DNA from: FEB-35 sp050263095
GTDB lineage: Bacteria; Desulfobacterota; Deferrimicrobia; Deferrimicrobiales; Deferrimicrobiaceae
Direction of reading: 5' to 3'
Length of the DNA: 36,569 nt
Assembly: GCA_050263095.1 (NCBI GenBank)
Contig: JBLNEW010000011.1
Location: forward strand, 1-36,569
A program made the translations under genes and the position numbers. The notes below the pieces were generated by a model that did not search any database, was not told where the DNA came from, and saw only the letters and a program-made list of their open reading frames with translations. Of the stretch, positions 1 through 8,650 are shown piece by piece; the stretch's first letter is position 1, and each line of letters begins with the position of its first letter.

Positions 1-2
1 AC

Positions 3-290
3 ATAGTGGGCGGCGTGCTGGGGGCGCTCTCCGCGCCCCGCGGATACCGCGTCTACAACCTGGGCGGATCGGCCACCATCTCCCTGGCCGAGCTCGTGGC
101 CCTGCTGGAGCGGGCCACGGGTGTCCGCGCGAAAAGGAAGGCGATGCCGCCGCAGCCGGGGGATGTGCCCGTGACGTTCGCCGACATCGCACGGGCGCGG
201 GCGGAAATAGGGTACGACCCGAAAACCCCCGTGGAAATAGGCGTGAAGCGATTCGTGCAGTGGTTCCGCGATATGACGGCGATCCAATAA
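3..290 (+). CDS. NAD-dependent sugar-nucleotide epimerase, 3' part only
   Basis: The gene is cut by the left edge, and the visible frame gives about 95 residues to a TAA stop. The fragment starts with IVGGVLGAL, followed by YRVYNLGGS and then TISLAELVALLERATG. This matches the C-terminal part of extended short-chain dehydrogenases of the UDP-glucuronate/UDP-glucose 4-epimerase type, where a DD-IV-x-G helix is followed by a YN-x-G substrate-loop strand. The conserved PxxPGDVPxTFADIxRARxxxGY stretch and the final VxxFVxWFRD helix also fit UDP-glucuronate epimerases. The Rossmann half with the cofactor and YxxxK sites lies outside the window. The exact sugar substrate cannot be told. The gene stops 25 bases before the FBP aldolase/phosphatase. 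Confidence 0.8.
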   Translation: MVGGVLGALSAPRGYRVYNLGGSATISLAELVALLERATGVRAKRKAMPPQPGDVPVTFADIARARAEIGYDPKTPVEIGVKRFVQWFRDMTAIQ

Positions 291-315
291 TCCCGCAGGA
301 TAAAGGAGGCAAACG

Positions 316-1437
316 ATGAAGATCACGCTCTCTGTCATCAAGGCGGATATCGGCTCCATCGGTGGCCACATTCAACCGAGCTCGCAGCTTGTGGCCGAGG
401 TACGCAGGAAGGTCGCCGAGCTCGGGAAAAATCTCCTGATCGATTCCTACATCGGGTACACGGGCGACGACATCGCGATCCTCATGACCCACACCCGCGG
501 GGACCTGGACGAGAAAGTCCACAAGCTTGCGTGGGACACGTTCCTCGCGGGCACCGAGGTGGCGAAGGCCCAGGGGCTCTACGGAGCCGGGCAGGACCTG
601 CTCAAGGACTCCTTCTCGGGGAACGTCAAGGGAATGGGGCCCGCCGTGGCCGAGATGACTTTCGACGAGCGGCCAAACGAGCCTTTCCTTCTGTTCGCCG
701 CCGACAAGACCGATCCGGGCGCCTACAACCTGCCGTGTTACCTGTCTTTCGCCGACCCGATGCACAGCGCGGGGCTGATCCTGTCGCCCAAGGTGGGGGC
801 CGGGTTCACTTTCCGGATCATGGACGTCGAGAACACGGACGGGGACCGCGTCATCGACCTGAACGCGCCGGAGGACCTCTACGACATCGCGGCCCTGCTG
901 CGCGACCAGGAGCGGTTCGTCGTGGAGTCCATCCGGTCGCGGGCCACCGGGGACATCGCGGCTTCCGTGAGCACGACGCGGCTGCACAACATCGCCGGCA
1001 AGTACACAGGCAAGGACGATCCGGTGATGCTCGTCCGCGTCCAGGGGAATTTCCCCGCAACGGGGGAGATTCTTTCCCCGTTCACGATAGGGCACCTGGT
1101 AGCGGGGTTCATGAGGGGCAGCCACCACGGCGCGCTGATGCCGGTTCCGAAGAACACCGGCACCTCCTACTTCGACGGGCCGCCGATAGTCTCCTGTTTG
1201 GCGTTCTGCGTCAAGAACGGCAAGCTGACCGACCCGGCCGACCCCTTCGATCACCCGTACTGGGAATACGTGCGTACCAAGGTATCCGCGAAGTCCGAGG
1301 ACCTGCGGCGGCAGGGATTCTTCGGCCCCGCCATGCTGCCCTACAGCGAGCTCGAGTACGGCGGGATCGTGGACCGGCTGCACAAAATGGACAAGAAGTT
1401 CCGGATCGAATTGGGCAAGTCGGAGGTAACGGCGTAG
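316..1437 (+). CDS. fbp: Bifunctional fructose-1,6-bisphosphate aldolase/phosphatase (archaeal type, class V FBPase)
   Basis: The product has 373 residues and starts at an ATG behind a strong AAAGGAGG site. In this family one active site first condenses dihydroxyacetone phosphate with glyceraldehyde 3-phosphate and then removes the C1 phosphate, giving fructose 6-phosphate; this makes gluconeogenesis one-way. The N-terminus carries the metal-site motif KADIGSIGGH (D11, H18), then a GDDIAILMTHTRG stretch. The segment KYTGKDDP places Y230 and K233 one residue from Y229 and the Schiff-base K232 described in the Sulfolobus enzyme, so aldolase activity should be retained. The C-terminal GSHHGALMPVP is also family-typical. 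The phosphoglucose isomerase gene follows after four bases, so the pair can take triose phosphates to glucose 6-phosphate. The family call is firm; bifunctionality is inferred from the conserved residues. Confidence 0.93.
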   Translation: MKITLSVIKADIGSIGGHIQPSSQLVAEVRRKVAELGKNLLIDSYIGYTGDDIAILMTHTRGDLDEKVHKLAWDTFLAGTEVAKAQGLYGAGQDLLKDSFSGNVKGMGPAVAEMTFDERPNEPFLLFAADKTDPGAYNLPCYLSFADPMHSAGLILSPKVGAGFTFRIMDVENTDGDRVIDLNAPEDLYDIAALLRDQERFVVESIRSRATGDIAASVSTTRLHNIAGKYTGKDDPVMLVRVQGNFPATGEILSPFTIGHLVAGFMRGSHHGALMPVPKNTGTSYFDGPPIVSCLAFCVKNGKLTDPADPFDHPYWEYVRTKVSAKSEDLRRQGFFGPAMLPYSELEYGGIVDRLHKMDKKFRIELGKSEVTA

Positions 1438-1441
1438 AGAC

Positions 1442-2785
1442 ATGGACATACGTTTCGACTTCTCGCTGTTCCTCGAAAAGAACCTCCGCAGCGGAGACGG
1501 CATGAGCGCGCGGGATTTGCGCATCCGGCTTCGCGACGCGGAAAAGGCCGCCCTTTCGGTCGCCCGAAGGCACGCGGAAGGAAAGGTCGGCTTCCCGGAC
1601 CTGCCGTTCCTCGCAAAGGAGGCGCGGGCGATTTCCCGGGACGCCGCGCGGATGCGGAAGCGGTTCACGCACATGCTGGTCCTCGGGATCGGCGGCTCGG
1701 CGCTCGGGACCAAGGCCGTGCTGGAAGGGATCGGCGGCCGCAGGGCGGGGAAGGGGCTTTTGCTGACCGTCGCGGACAACGTCGATCCCGAGGCGTTCAT
1801 TCCCTTGCTTCGTTCGCACCCGATGCAGAAGACGGTGGTCGTCGCAATAAGCAAGTCGGGGGGGACCCCGGAGACGAACGCGCAGCTCGCGCTGGCCGTC
1901 GACGCGTTGAAGAGGGCCAACGGTCGTTCCTGGAAAGAGCGCCTGGTCCTGGTCACCGACCCGAAAAACGGGGCATTCCGCCGGATGGCGGACGAGGAAG
2001 GGATCGCGTCCTATCCCATCCCCCCCAACGTGGGCGGCAGGTTTTCCGTATTGTCGCCGGTCGGGCTCTTCCCCCTGGCCGCCGCGGGGGTGTCCCCGGA
2101 AAAGCTCCTGCTTGGAGCGAAAACCATGGAAACCGCCTTCCGAAAGAAAGAGCCGATGAAAAACCCGGTCCTGTTCGCATCGGCGGCATACTCGCACTAC
2201 CTGGCCGTCAATCCCAAGCCGGTCCACGTCTGGATGACATACGGCCAGGGGCTTGACCGCGTGGCCGAGTGGTGGCAGCAGCTTTGGGCGGAAAGCCTGG
2301 GGAAACTTCGGTCCGACGGCAGGCGCGTGGGGCAGACGCCCGCCCGCGCGGTGGGCGTGACCGACCAGCACTCGCAGGTCCAGCTATACCAGGACGGCCC
2401 CGCCGACAAGGTCTACACGTTCGTCAAGTGGATGAAGGGCGGCGCGTCCGTCCCGGGCGCCGGGCGGCTGCGCAGCCTGTTCGATGCGGAGTTCGAGGGC
2501 ACTATCGGGGCGTTGTGGAACGCCGGCAGGCCCGTCGCGAGGATCGAGCTGGGGGAACGGGACGAGGTTCACATCGGCGCGTTCCTGCACTTCTGGGAGT
2601 GGGTCACGGCGGTCGTGGGCGAGTGCGCCGGGATCGACCCGTTCGACCAGCCCGGAGTCGAGGAGGGAAAGAAGATCACCCGCGCGCTCATGGGCGAAAA
2701 GTCCGCGGCCCGCCTCCGGGAGCGTTTCATGCGGAAGATGGAGGGCCGGGCGCCCGCCGAGATACGCGTCGGCGGCGACGGCTGA
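1442..2785 (+). CDS. pgi: Glucose-6-phosphate isomerase
   Basis: The product has 447 residues, the length of the short Bacillus/Thermus-type enzymes rather than the roughly 550-residue E. coli type. It interconverts fructose 6-phosphate and glucose 6-phosphate in the cytoplasm. The sequence shows the SIS-domain phosphate-binding motif AISKSGGTPETNAQL near residues 135-150, the first family signature NVGGRFSVLSPVGLFPLA near 196-213, the catalytic TDQHSQVQ segment, and the second signature FDQPGVEEGKK near 400-411. The start ATG lies four bases after the previous stop, with GGAGGT in the end of the upstream gene. It forms a two-gene gluconeogenic unit with the aldolase/phosphatase. The gene is intact. 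Confidence 0.97.
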   Translation: MDIRFDFSLFLEKNLRSGDGMSARDLRIRLRDAEKAALSVARRHAEGKVGFPDLPFLAKEARAISRDAARMRKRFTHMLVLGIGGSALGTKAVLEGIGGRRAGKGLLLTVADNVDPEAFIPLLRSHPMQKTVVVAISKSGGTPETNAQLALAVDALKRANGRSWKERLVLVTDPKNGAFRRMADEEGIASYPIPPNVGGRFSVLSPVGLFPLAAAGVSPEKLLLGAKTMETAFRKKEPMKNPVLFASAAYSHYLAVNPKPVHVWMTYGQGLDRVAEWWQQLWAESLGKLRSDGRRVGQTPARAVGVTDQHSQVQLYQDGPADKVYTFVKWMKGGASVPGAGRLRSLFDAEFEGTIGALWNAGRPVARIELGERDEVHIGAFLHFWEWVTAVVGECAGIDPFDQPGVEEGKKITRALMGEKSAARLRERFMRKMEGRAPAEIRVGGDG

Positions 2786-2789
2786 GGAC

Positions 2790-4523
2790 GTGGGAGGGCG
2801 GATCCAGCTCCTGGACGACGGTGTGATCAACCAGATCGCGGCCGGGGAAGTGGTCGAGCGGCCCGCCTCGGTCTTGAAGGAGCTTCTCGAAAACGCCGTG
2901 GACGCGGGCGCCTCGCGAATAGAGGCCGAGGTGTCCGGGGCGTTTCCCTTCACGCTGCGGGTCTCGGACGACGGGATCGGGATGACCGCCGACGAGGCCG
3001 CGCTTGCGGTCCTGCGGCACACTACCAGCAAGATCCGTACTGCGGAAGACCTCCGGAAGATCTCTACCTACGGCTTCAGGGGGGAAGCGCTCCCTTCCAT
3101 CGCATCTGTGGCCAGGTTAAGGATCGTGACGCGCCCCGCGGGCTTTCCGCAGGCTGCGGAGATGGAGATCGCCGGGGGGACGGCCGAACGGCAGCGATCG
3201 GTCGGAGCTCCCGCGGGCACCACGGTGGTCGTGTCGGACCTTTTCGGCAACGTGCCCGCGAGGCGCAAGTTCCTCAAGACCCCTCGCACCGAGATGGCCC
3301 ACCTGTGGGAGGTCTACCACATGGTGGCGATACCCCGCGAGGGGATCTCGTTCCGCATGTCCGACGGAAGGGGGGAATTCTCCTACGAAGGGCAGGAGAC
3401 GCGGATTGCCCGCGCGCTCAGGTACGCCGGGGAGGACGGGAAGTACCTCGTGCCGCTGGAATTGTCGTCGCCTTTCTTCCGGCTTGCGGGCTGGGCGGGC
3501 CTTCCTCATCTCTCCCGGTTCGGCGCTTCCGGGATCTCCTTCTTCGTCAACGGCCGGAATTTCCGCGACAGGGTCGTATTCGCGGCGGTCAGGGAGGCTT
3601 ACCGCGGCATACTCCCCCCGGACCGTTACCCGGTGGTATGCATATTCATCGATTGCGATCCATCCGAAGTCGACGTCAACGTCCATCCGTCCAAGACGGA
3701 GGCGCGTTTCAGGTATGCCCGCGAGCTGAACGAACTCGTGCGCCACGCGATCGGCGCGGCCGTAGGGGAGCCGCCGGCCCTTTCCGCGGCATCCCGGGTT
3801 TCGCCGGCGCCCGTCGAGGAACGGGAGGCTGTGTCCGTTCCGGCGGGCGGGGAAGCGGTCCATTTCGATCCGCCGTCCGGCCAGACGCAACCGGGGGCGC
3901 TCCCGTTCGCCGGCGCGGGCCCGCGGAAGCCGGGGTCCGGTTTTTTCGCCTCGCTTCGGCCCGTGGCCCAGATACTGGGGACCTACATAGTGTGCGAAGG
4001 GGCGGGGGAGGTCGTTATCGTCGACCAGCACGCCGCCGACGAACGGATCGTCTTCTCCCGGCTAAAGGACGCGATGCTCGGGGGCGGCGCTTCCGCGCAG
4101 AGGTGGCTAGTCCCGCAGATCGTCTCCCTCCCCGGCGCGGCGGCGAAGGAACGCGCAGAGATCGAGAACTTCCTTTCGCGTGTCGGCTTCGTTTTCGAGT
4201 CGCTGCGGGACAACGTTTTCAAGATCCTCGGGGGGCCTGCCATCCTCGGGCACTTCGACGTCCAGCGGTGGTGGAAGGATCTCTGCGAATTCATGCAGGC
4301 GCACGAGACATTGCCCAAGGGGATCTTCGACGCGGACCGCGAGCTGTGGCGGATGGCGTGCCACGCGTCCGTGCGCGGGGGGGATATCCTCGAAAGGGAG
4401 GGCATGAGGGCTCTGCTCCACGAGCTCGAACGGGCCGTGGCCTCCCACAGCTGCCCCCACGGGCGCCCGGTGTGGGTGAAGCTGTCCGGCTCCGAGCTCG
4501 GGCGGATGTTCGGGCGCTCCTAA
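2790..4523 (+). CDS. mutL: DNA mismatch repair protein MutL
   Basis: The product has 577 residues. MutL is the GHL ATPase that couples MutS mismatch recognition to strand incision. Visible ATPase motifs are ELLENAVDAGA (Mg-binding N), SDDGIGM, HTTSKI and YGFRGEALPSI in the first 100 residues. The C-terminal dimer/endonuclease domain follows a proline-rich linker (about residues 325-390) and includes QILGTYIV, DQHAADERIVFS and CPHGRP. The nuclease motif DQHA-x2-E-x4-E is nearly complete, but its last Glu is Ser423. I chose GTG 2790, five bases after the pgi stop, because VGGRIQLLD is where the family begins and no better in-frame start exists; the ribosome-binding site is poor, suggesting translational coupling. 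mutS lies about 11 kb downstream. The family call is firm. Confidence 0.95.
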   Translation: MGGRIQLLDDGVINQIAAGEVVERPASVLKELLENAVDAGASRIEAEVSGAFPFTLRVSDDGIGMTADEAALAVLRHTTSKIRTAEDLRKISTYGFRGEALPSIASVARLRIVTRPAGFPQAAEMEIAGGTAERQRSVGAPAGTTVVVSDLFGNVPARRKFLKTPRTEMAHLWEVYHMVAIPREGISFRMSDGRGEFSYEGQETRIARALRYAGEDGKYLVPLELSSPFFRLAGWAGLPHLSRFGASGISFFVNGRNFRDRVVFAAVREAYRGILPPDRYPVVCIFIDCDPSEVDVNVHPSKTEARFRYARELNELVRHAIGAAVGEPPALSAASRVSPAPVEEREAVSVPAGGEAVHFDPPSGQTQPGALPFAGAGPRKPGSGFFASLRPVAQILGTYIVCEGAGEVVIVDQHAADERIVFSRLKDAMLGGGASAQRWLVPQIVSLPGAAAKERAEIENFLSRVGFVFESLRDNVFKILGGPAILGHFDVQRWWKDLCEFMQAHETLPKGIFDADRELWRMACHASVRGGDILEREGMRALLHELERAVASHSCPHGRPVWVKLSGSELGRMFGRS

Positions 4524-4557
4524 AAAAACAAATTAATCCAGAAGGGCTTCGCTCCGG

Positions 4558-5475
4558 ATGGAAGAGAACCGGATCATCGTCGTGTCGGGCCCCACGGCGT
4601 CCGGAAAGACGGCCCTCGCTCTCCATCTTGCCCGCACGCTGCCGCTGGAGATCGTCAACGCCGATTCCCTGCAGGTATATCGCGGCATGGACATCGGGAC
4701 CGCGAAGCCGTCGGTTTCCGAGCGGCGGGAAGTCCCGCACCACCTGGTCGACATAGCGGACCCCGACGAGGGATACAACGCCGGCAGGTTTGTCGCCGAC
4801 GCCGAGGAGGCGATCCGGGGCATCCGCACGCGCGGGAATTTCCCCGTGGTCGCCGGAGGGACCGGCATGTATATCCGGGCCCTGCTGCGCGGCCTGGATC
4901 CCCTGCCTTCGGACGCCGGAATCCGCGCTGCGCTTGCGCGCCGGTACGAGGAGGAGGGAAGCGCCGCGCTTTTCGCCGAATTGCGGGCGATCGACCCCGC
5001 TTCCGCCTCCGCCATCCACCCCGCGGACCGTGTCCGCCTGCTGCGCGCGCTGGAAGTGGCAGCGGTCGCGGGCGCACCCCCGAGCGGGCTGAAGCGCAGG
5101 TGGACCGAGGCGAAGGGAAGGTTCCGGATCCTGTTCATCGCGATTTCGCTGGACCGCAAGGAGCTTTACGGGCGGATCGACGCCCGCGTCGACGACATGT
5201 TCCGCAGGGGGCTCGTCGGCGAGGTCCGGGGGCTGCTGGCGAACGGATACGGGCCGGAACTTAAATCCATGAAGGCGCTGGGGTACCGGCACGTCGTTTC
5301 CCACCTTTCCGGGGCGGTGTCCCTGCCGGACGCCGTCGAGCAGACGAAGCGGGACACGAGGCGCTACGCGAAGCGTCAGTCGACGTGGCTTTCGCGGGAG
5401 CCGGACGCGGTGTGGATAGGGGCCGGGGGAGCACCCGCCGCCGCGGTGGAATCGGCTAAAAGGCTCTTGTTTTAA
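4558..5475 (+). CDS. miaA: tRNA dimethylallyltransferase MiaA
   Basis: The product has 305 residues. The enzyme transfers the dimethylallyl group of DMAPP to A37 of tRNAs reading UNN codons. The P-loop GPTASGKT is at residues 11-18. It is followed by NADSLQVYRGMDIGTAKP (the DSxQxY substrate motif), HHLVDIADP and the GGTGMYIRALLRGLDPLP segment. The C-terminal part carries LKSMKALGYRHV and RRYAKRQSTWLSRE, both characteristic of MiaA. The start ATG is 35 bases after mutL with a modest AGAAGGG site. The mutL-miaA pairing is common in bacteria. The DMAPP substrate would come from the non-mevalonate pathway, whose last enzyme (IspH) is encoded in this window. Confidence 0.97.
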   Translation: MEENRIIVVSGPTASGKTALALHLARTLPLEIVNADSLQVYRGMDIGTAKPSVSERREVPHHLVDIADPDEGYNAGRFVADAEEAIRGIRTRGNFPVVAGGTGMYIRALLRGLDPLPSDAGIRAALARRYEEEGSAALFAELRAIDPASASAIHPADRVRLLRALEVAAVAGAPPSGLKRRWTEAKGRFRILFIAISLDRKELYGRIDARVDDMFRRGLVGEVRGLLANGYGPELKSMKALGYRHVVSHLSGAVSLPDAVEQTKRDTRRYAKRQSTWLSREPDAVWIGAGGAPAAAVESAKRLLF

Positions 5476-5495
5476 CGGGTGGATTGGCCTAGATT
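5467..5495 (+). promoter_or_regulatory. Weak sigma-70 promoter candidate before accA
   Basis: TTGTTT and TAGATT are separated by 17 bases, within the miaA end and the 46-base spacer before accA. The match is only 3/6 and 4/6. It could give accA separate expression, but it may be chance in a locally AT-richer spacer. Confidence 0.22.
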
Positions 5496-5521
5496 TAAGG
5501 TTTATCGACAAAGGAGCCCGG

Positions 5522-6496
5522 ATGATTCTCCAATACCTGGATTTCGAAAAGCCGATTATCGACCTGGAAAACCGGCTCGAGCAGTTGAGGCGGGTCGACG
5601 ACGGGAACGACAAGAATCTCAGGGAGGAGATAGCAAAGCTCGACAAGAAAATAGGGAAGATCCGCAAGGAGGTCTTCTCGAATCTCACCCGCTGGCAGAT
5701 CACGCAGCTTGCGCGCCACCCGAATCGGCCATATATGCTCGATTATGTAAACCATTGCTTTAAGAATTTCCTGGAGATCCACGGGGACCGGGCATTCCGG
5801 GACGATCCCCCGGTCGTGTGCGGGTTCGCCGAGCTGGAAGGCGAAAAGGTGCTGGTGATAGGGCAGCAGAAGGGGAGGAACACCACCGAGAAGATCCGGC
5901 GCAATTTCGGCATGGCCAACCCGGAAGGGTACCGCAAGGCCTTAAGGGTCATGAAGCTCGCGGAGAAATTCCGCCTGCCGGTCATCACTTTCATCGATAC
6001 CCCCGGCGCGTTTCCGGGCATCGGCGCGGAGGAGCGCGGCCAGTCCGAGGCGATCGCGAGGAACCTCCTCGAGATGGCGCGCCTGCAGACGCAGATCATC
6101 GTCGCGGTCCTGGGCGAGGGCGGGAGCGGCGGCGCCCTGGCGCTGGGCGTAGGGGATGAAATACTGATGATGGAGTACGCGATCTATTCGGTCATCTCCC
6201 CCGAAGGCTGCGCCTCGATTCTCTGGCGCGACACTGCCCGCGCGGAGACCGCGGCGGAGATGATGAAGATAACCGCGCTCGACCTGAAGAAATTCGGCGT
6301 CGTGGACCGGATCATCCCGGAGCCGCTCGGCGGGGCCCACCGGGACCACAAGGCGGCCGCCGACGCCCTGAAGATCGCATTGGTAGAGACGCTTTCCTCG
6401 CTGCGGTCCCACTCCATGTCGCAGCTCCTGGACCGTCGGTACGCCAAATTCCGCGACATAGGGCTGATAAAGCGGAAGGCGGGGAGCGGCGGGTGA
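5522..6496 (+). CDS. accA: Acetyl-CoA carboxylase carboxyltransferase subunit alpha
   Basis: The product has 324 residues, the normal length. With AccD it transfers the carboxyl group from biotin carrier protein to acetyl-CoA, making malonyl-CoA for fatty-acid synthesis. The N-terminal helical region (YLDFEKPIIDLENRLEQL) is typical of AccA. The carboxyltransferase core includes the FIDTPGAFPGIGAEERGQ stretch, and the GEGGSGGALALGVGD oxyanion/CoA loop lies near residues 200-214. The family-typical SPEGCASILWRD segment follows. The start ATG sits behind AAAGGAG. The final codons overlap the next gene by four bases (GTGA). accD and the biotin subunits are not in this window. Confidence 0.97.
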   Translation: MILQYLDFEKPIIDLENRLEQLRRVDDGNDKNLREEIAKLDKKIGKIRKEVFSNLTRWQITQLARHPNRPYMLDYVNHCFKNFLEIHGDRAFRDDPPVVCGFAELEGEKVLVIGQQKGRNTTEKIRRNFGMANPEGYRKALRVMKLAEKFRLPVITFIDTPGAFPGIGAEERGQSEAIARNLLEMARLQTQIIVAVLGEGGSGGALALGVGDEILMMEYAIYSVISPEGCASILWRDTARAETAAEMMKITALDLKKFGVVDRIIPEPLGGAHRDHKAAADALKIALVETLSSLRSHSMSQLLDRRYAKFRDIGLIKRKAGSGG

Positions 6497-7566
6497 CGGG
6501 GGACCGGCTGAAGGAGCTTCGCGAGGAGATCGACCGGCTGGACGACGAGATCCTTTCCATCCTCAACCGCCGCGCGGAGGCGGTGATGGAGGTGGGGAAG
6601 ATCAAGTCGGAGCAGAACCTGCGGTTCTACGTACCCGAGCGCGAGGTCGAGATACTGCGGCGGCTCTCGGCGGCGAACCAGGGCCCGTTTCCCAACGAAG
6701 CGCTCAAGGCTATCTACCGGGAGATCATCTCCGCCTCCCTGTCGCTGGAGAAGCGCCTCTCCGTCGCCTTCCTGGGGCCGAAGGCGACGTTCACCCACCT
6801 GGCGTGCCTCAAGCACTTCGGCGAGAGCGCCGACTACGTCCCGCAGATAAACGTGTCCGAGGTCTTCGACGCCGTCGAGCGCGGCGTGGCCGACTTCGGC
6901 GTCGTGCCGATCGAGAATTCCAGCGAGGGGATCGTCAGCAACACGCTGGACATGTTCGTCGACCACAACCTGCGCATCTGCGGGGAGATCCTGGTCGAGG
7001 TGGCGCACGACCTGCTCTCGGTTACGGGCGAAACGGAACACGTAAAGAAGGTCTACTCGCATCCGCACGCCATCGCCCAGTGCAGGGGGTGGCTCGAGCG
7101 GAACATGCGCGCCGTGCCGGTGTTCGACGTGGAGAGCACCGCCCGGGCGGCTGAGCTCGCGGCGGACGACCCTTCGGCCGCGGCGATCGCGGGGGAGGCG
7201 GCGGCGAAGATCTACGGGCTGAAAAGCATCCGCAAGCGGATCCAGGACAACACCAACAACTTCACCCGCTTCATCATCATAGGGAAGATCGCCCCGCAGC
7301 GGACCGGCAACGACAAGACGTCGATCCTCTTCGCCGCGAGGGACGAGGTGGGCGCCCTGCACCTGATGCTGGAGCCGTTCGCGAAGCACAAGGTCAACCT
7401 CACCAAGATCGAATCGCGGCCCGTCAAGACGAAGGCGTGGGAGTACCTCTTCTTCCTCGACATGGAAGGGCACATCTCGGTCGACCCGGTGGCGAAGGCC
7501 GTGGACGAGCTGAAGATGCGGGCCCAATTCTTGAAAATCCTGGGATCCTACCCCCGGGCTATCTGA
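6493..7566 (+). CDS. pheA: Bifunctional chorismate mutase / prephenate dehydratase (P-protein)
   Basis: The product has 357 residues in three domains. An AroQ-type chorismate mutase occupies about residues 1-85 (LKELREEIDRLDDEILSIL, then RRAEAVMEVGKIK). The prephenate dehydratase domain covers about 93-270, with VAFLGPKATFTHLA, GVVPIENSSEGIV and NNFTRFIIIGK, whose TRF is the catalytic signature. A C-terminal ACT domain (about 275-357) has GALHLMLEPF and ESRP, the elements that bind phenylalanine for feedback inhibition. It converts chorismate to phenylpyruvate. The GTG start lies inside the accA stop (GTGA overlap), and the chorismate mutase homology begins at once, supporting this start. It heads the aromatic amino-acid cluster. 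Confidence 0.96.
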   Translation: MTGDRLKELREEIDRLDDEILSILNRRAEAVMEVGKIKSEQNLRFYVPEREVEILRRLSAANQGPFPNEALKAIYREIISASLSLEKRLSVAFLGPKATFTHLACLKHFGESADYVPQINVSEVFDAVERGVADFGVVPIENSSEGIVSNTLDMFVDHNLRICGEILVEVAHDLLSVTGETEHVKKVYSHPHAIAQCRGWLERNMRAVPVFDVESTARAAELAADDPSAAAIAGEAAAKIYGLKSIRKRIQDNTNNFTRFIIIGKIAPQRTGNDKTSILFAARDEVGALHLMLEPFAKHKVNLTKIESRPVKTKAWEYLFFLDMEGHISVDPVAKAVDELKMRAQFLKILGSYPRAI

Positions 7567-7627
7567 ACCGCCGCCGGCGCATCAAGCGGCGGCACCGCCG
7601 GGGCGTGACCTTAAGGAGGACCGATCC

Positions 7628-8650
7628 ATGATCATCGTATTGAAGGCCGGTGCGACCGACAGGGAAATCCGGCTGATCGAGGAGAAGATCAAGTCGCACG
7701 GCCTCTCGGCCCACATCTCCCGCGGGACCGAACGGACGATCATCGGCGCGATCGGGGACGAGCGGCACGTCGACGCCGAGGCGTTCGAGGGGCTGGAGTA
7801 CGTCGAGAAGGTCCTGCGGATCCTCAAGCCCTACAAGCTTGTGAGCCGCGACTTCCGCAAGGAGGATACCGTCATCACGGTCCGCGGGCAGAAGATCGGC
7901 GGCGGGACGATAGCGCTCTTCGCCGGGCCATGCTCGGTGGAGGGCCGGGACATGATGGTGGGCATAGCCGGGAAGGTTTCCGCGGCCGGCGCCTCCTTCC
8001 TGCGCGGAGGGGCGTTCAAGCCCCGCACCTCGCCTTACGCCTTCCAGGGCATGGGGGAAGAGGGGCTCAAGTGCCTTGCGGAGGCGCGCGACGTCACCGG
8101 GCTGCCCGTCGCGACGGAGCTCATGGACCCGAGGGACATCGACCTTGTGGCAAGGTACGCCGACATCATACAGATCGGGGCGAGGAACATGCAGAACTTC
8201 CGGCTGCTGACCGAGGTCGGAAGGCTCGGCAAGCCGGTGATCCTCAAGCGCGGGCTATCGGCCACGATCGTGGAATGGCTGATGTCTGCGGAATACATAG
8301 CCTCCGAGGGGAACCAGCAGATCATCCTTTGCGAACGGGGGATCAGGACGTACGAGCAGGCGACCCGGAACACCTTCGACGTCTCGGCGATTCCCGTGGT
8401 GAAGGACCTGTCCCATCTGCCGGTGATCGCCGATCCCAGCCACGCCGCGGGCAGGATGAGCCTGGTGGAGCCGCTTTCCGCGGCCGCCATAGCGGCGGGC
8501 GCGGACGGGCTCATGGTGGAGGTCCATCACCAGCCGGAGACGGCCCTTTCGGACGGACCGCAGTCGCTGCGGCCGGAGGCGTTCCAGGGGATGGTTTCCA
8601 GGCTCGCCAAGATCGCGGGCGCGGTCGGCAGGACCCTGGGGCGGACTTGA
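7628..8650 (+). CDS. aroF: 3-deoxy-7-phosphoheptulonate (DAHP) synthase, type I-beta
   Basis: The product has 340 residues. It condenses phosphoenolpyruvate with erythrose 4-phosphate, the first step of the shikimate pathway. Residues 1-70 form the small ferredoxin-like N-terminal domain (MIIVLKAGATDREIRLIEEK) used for allosteric control in Thermotoga-like enzymes. The barrel follows with AGPCSVE (about 99-105), RGGAFKPRTSPYAFQG, GARNMQNF, KRGLS and DPSHAAGR, which supply substrate and metal ligands. The ATG lies behind a clear AAGGAGG site. The 61-base spacer after pheA holds a GC-rich hairpin (7570-7593) of unknown role. Its stop overlaps the tyrA start. The symbol follows common use for this cluster. 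Confidence 0.95.
   Translation: MIIVLKAGATDREIRLIEEKIKSHGLSAHISRGTERTIIGAIGDERHVDAEAFEGLEYVEKVLRILKPYKLVSRDFRKEDTVITVRGQKIGGGTIALFAGPCSVEGRDMMVGIAGKVSAAGASFLRGGAFKPRTSPYAFQGMGEEGLKCLAEARDVTGLPVATELMDPRDIDLVARYADIIQIGARNMQNFRLLTEVGRLGKPVILKRGLSATIVEWLMSAEYIASEGNQQIILCERGIRTYEQATRNTFDVSAIPVVKDLSHLPVIADPSHAAGRMSLVEPLSAAAIAAGADGLMVEVHHQPETALSDGPQSLRPEAFQGMVSRLAKIAGAVGRTLGRT

Noticed and set aside
2484..2789. MutL start further upstream inside pgi
   Set aside because: The upstream in-frame segment is Arg/Ser-rich shadow sequence, while the family N-terminus begins exactly at GTG 2790.
7570..7593. GCCGCC/GGCGGC hairpin between pheA and aroF as terminator or attenuator
   Set aside because: No T-run follows, and no leader peptide with aromatic codons is visible. 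In this GC-rich DNA such a short repeat can arise by chance.
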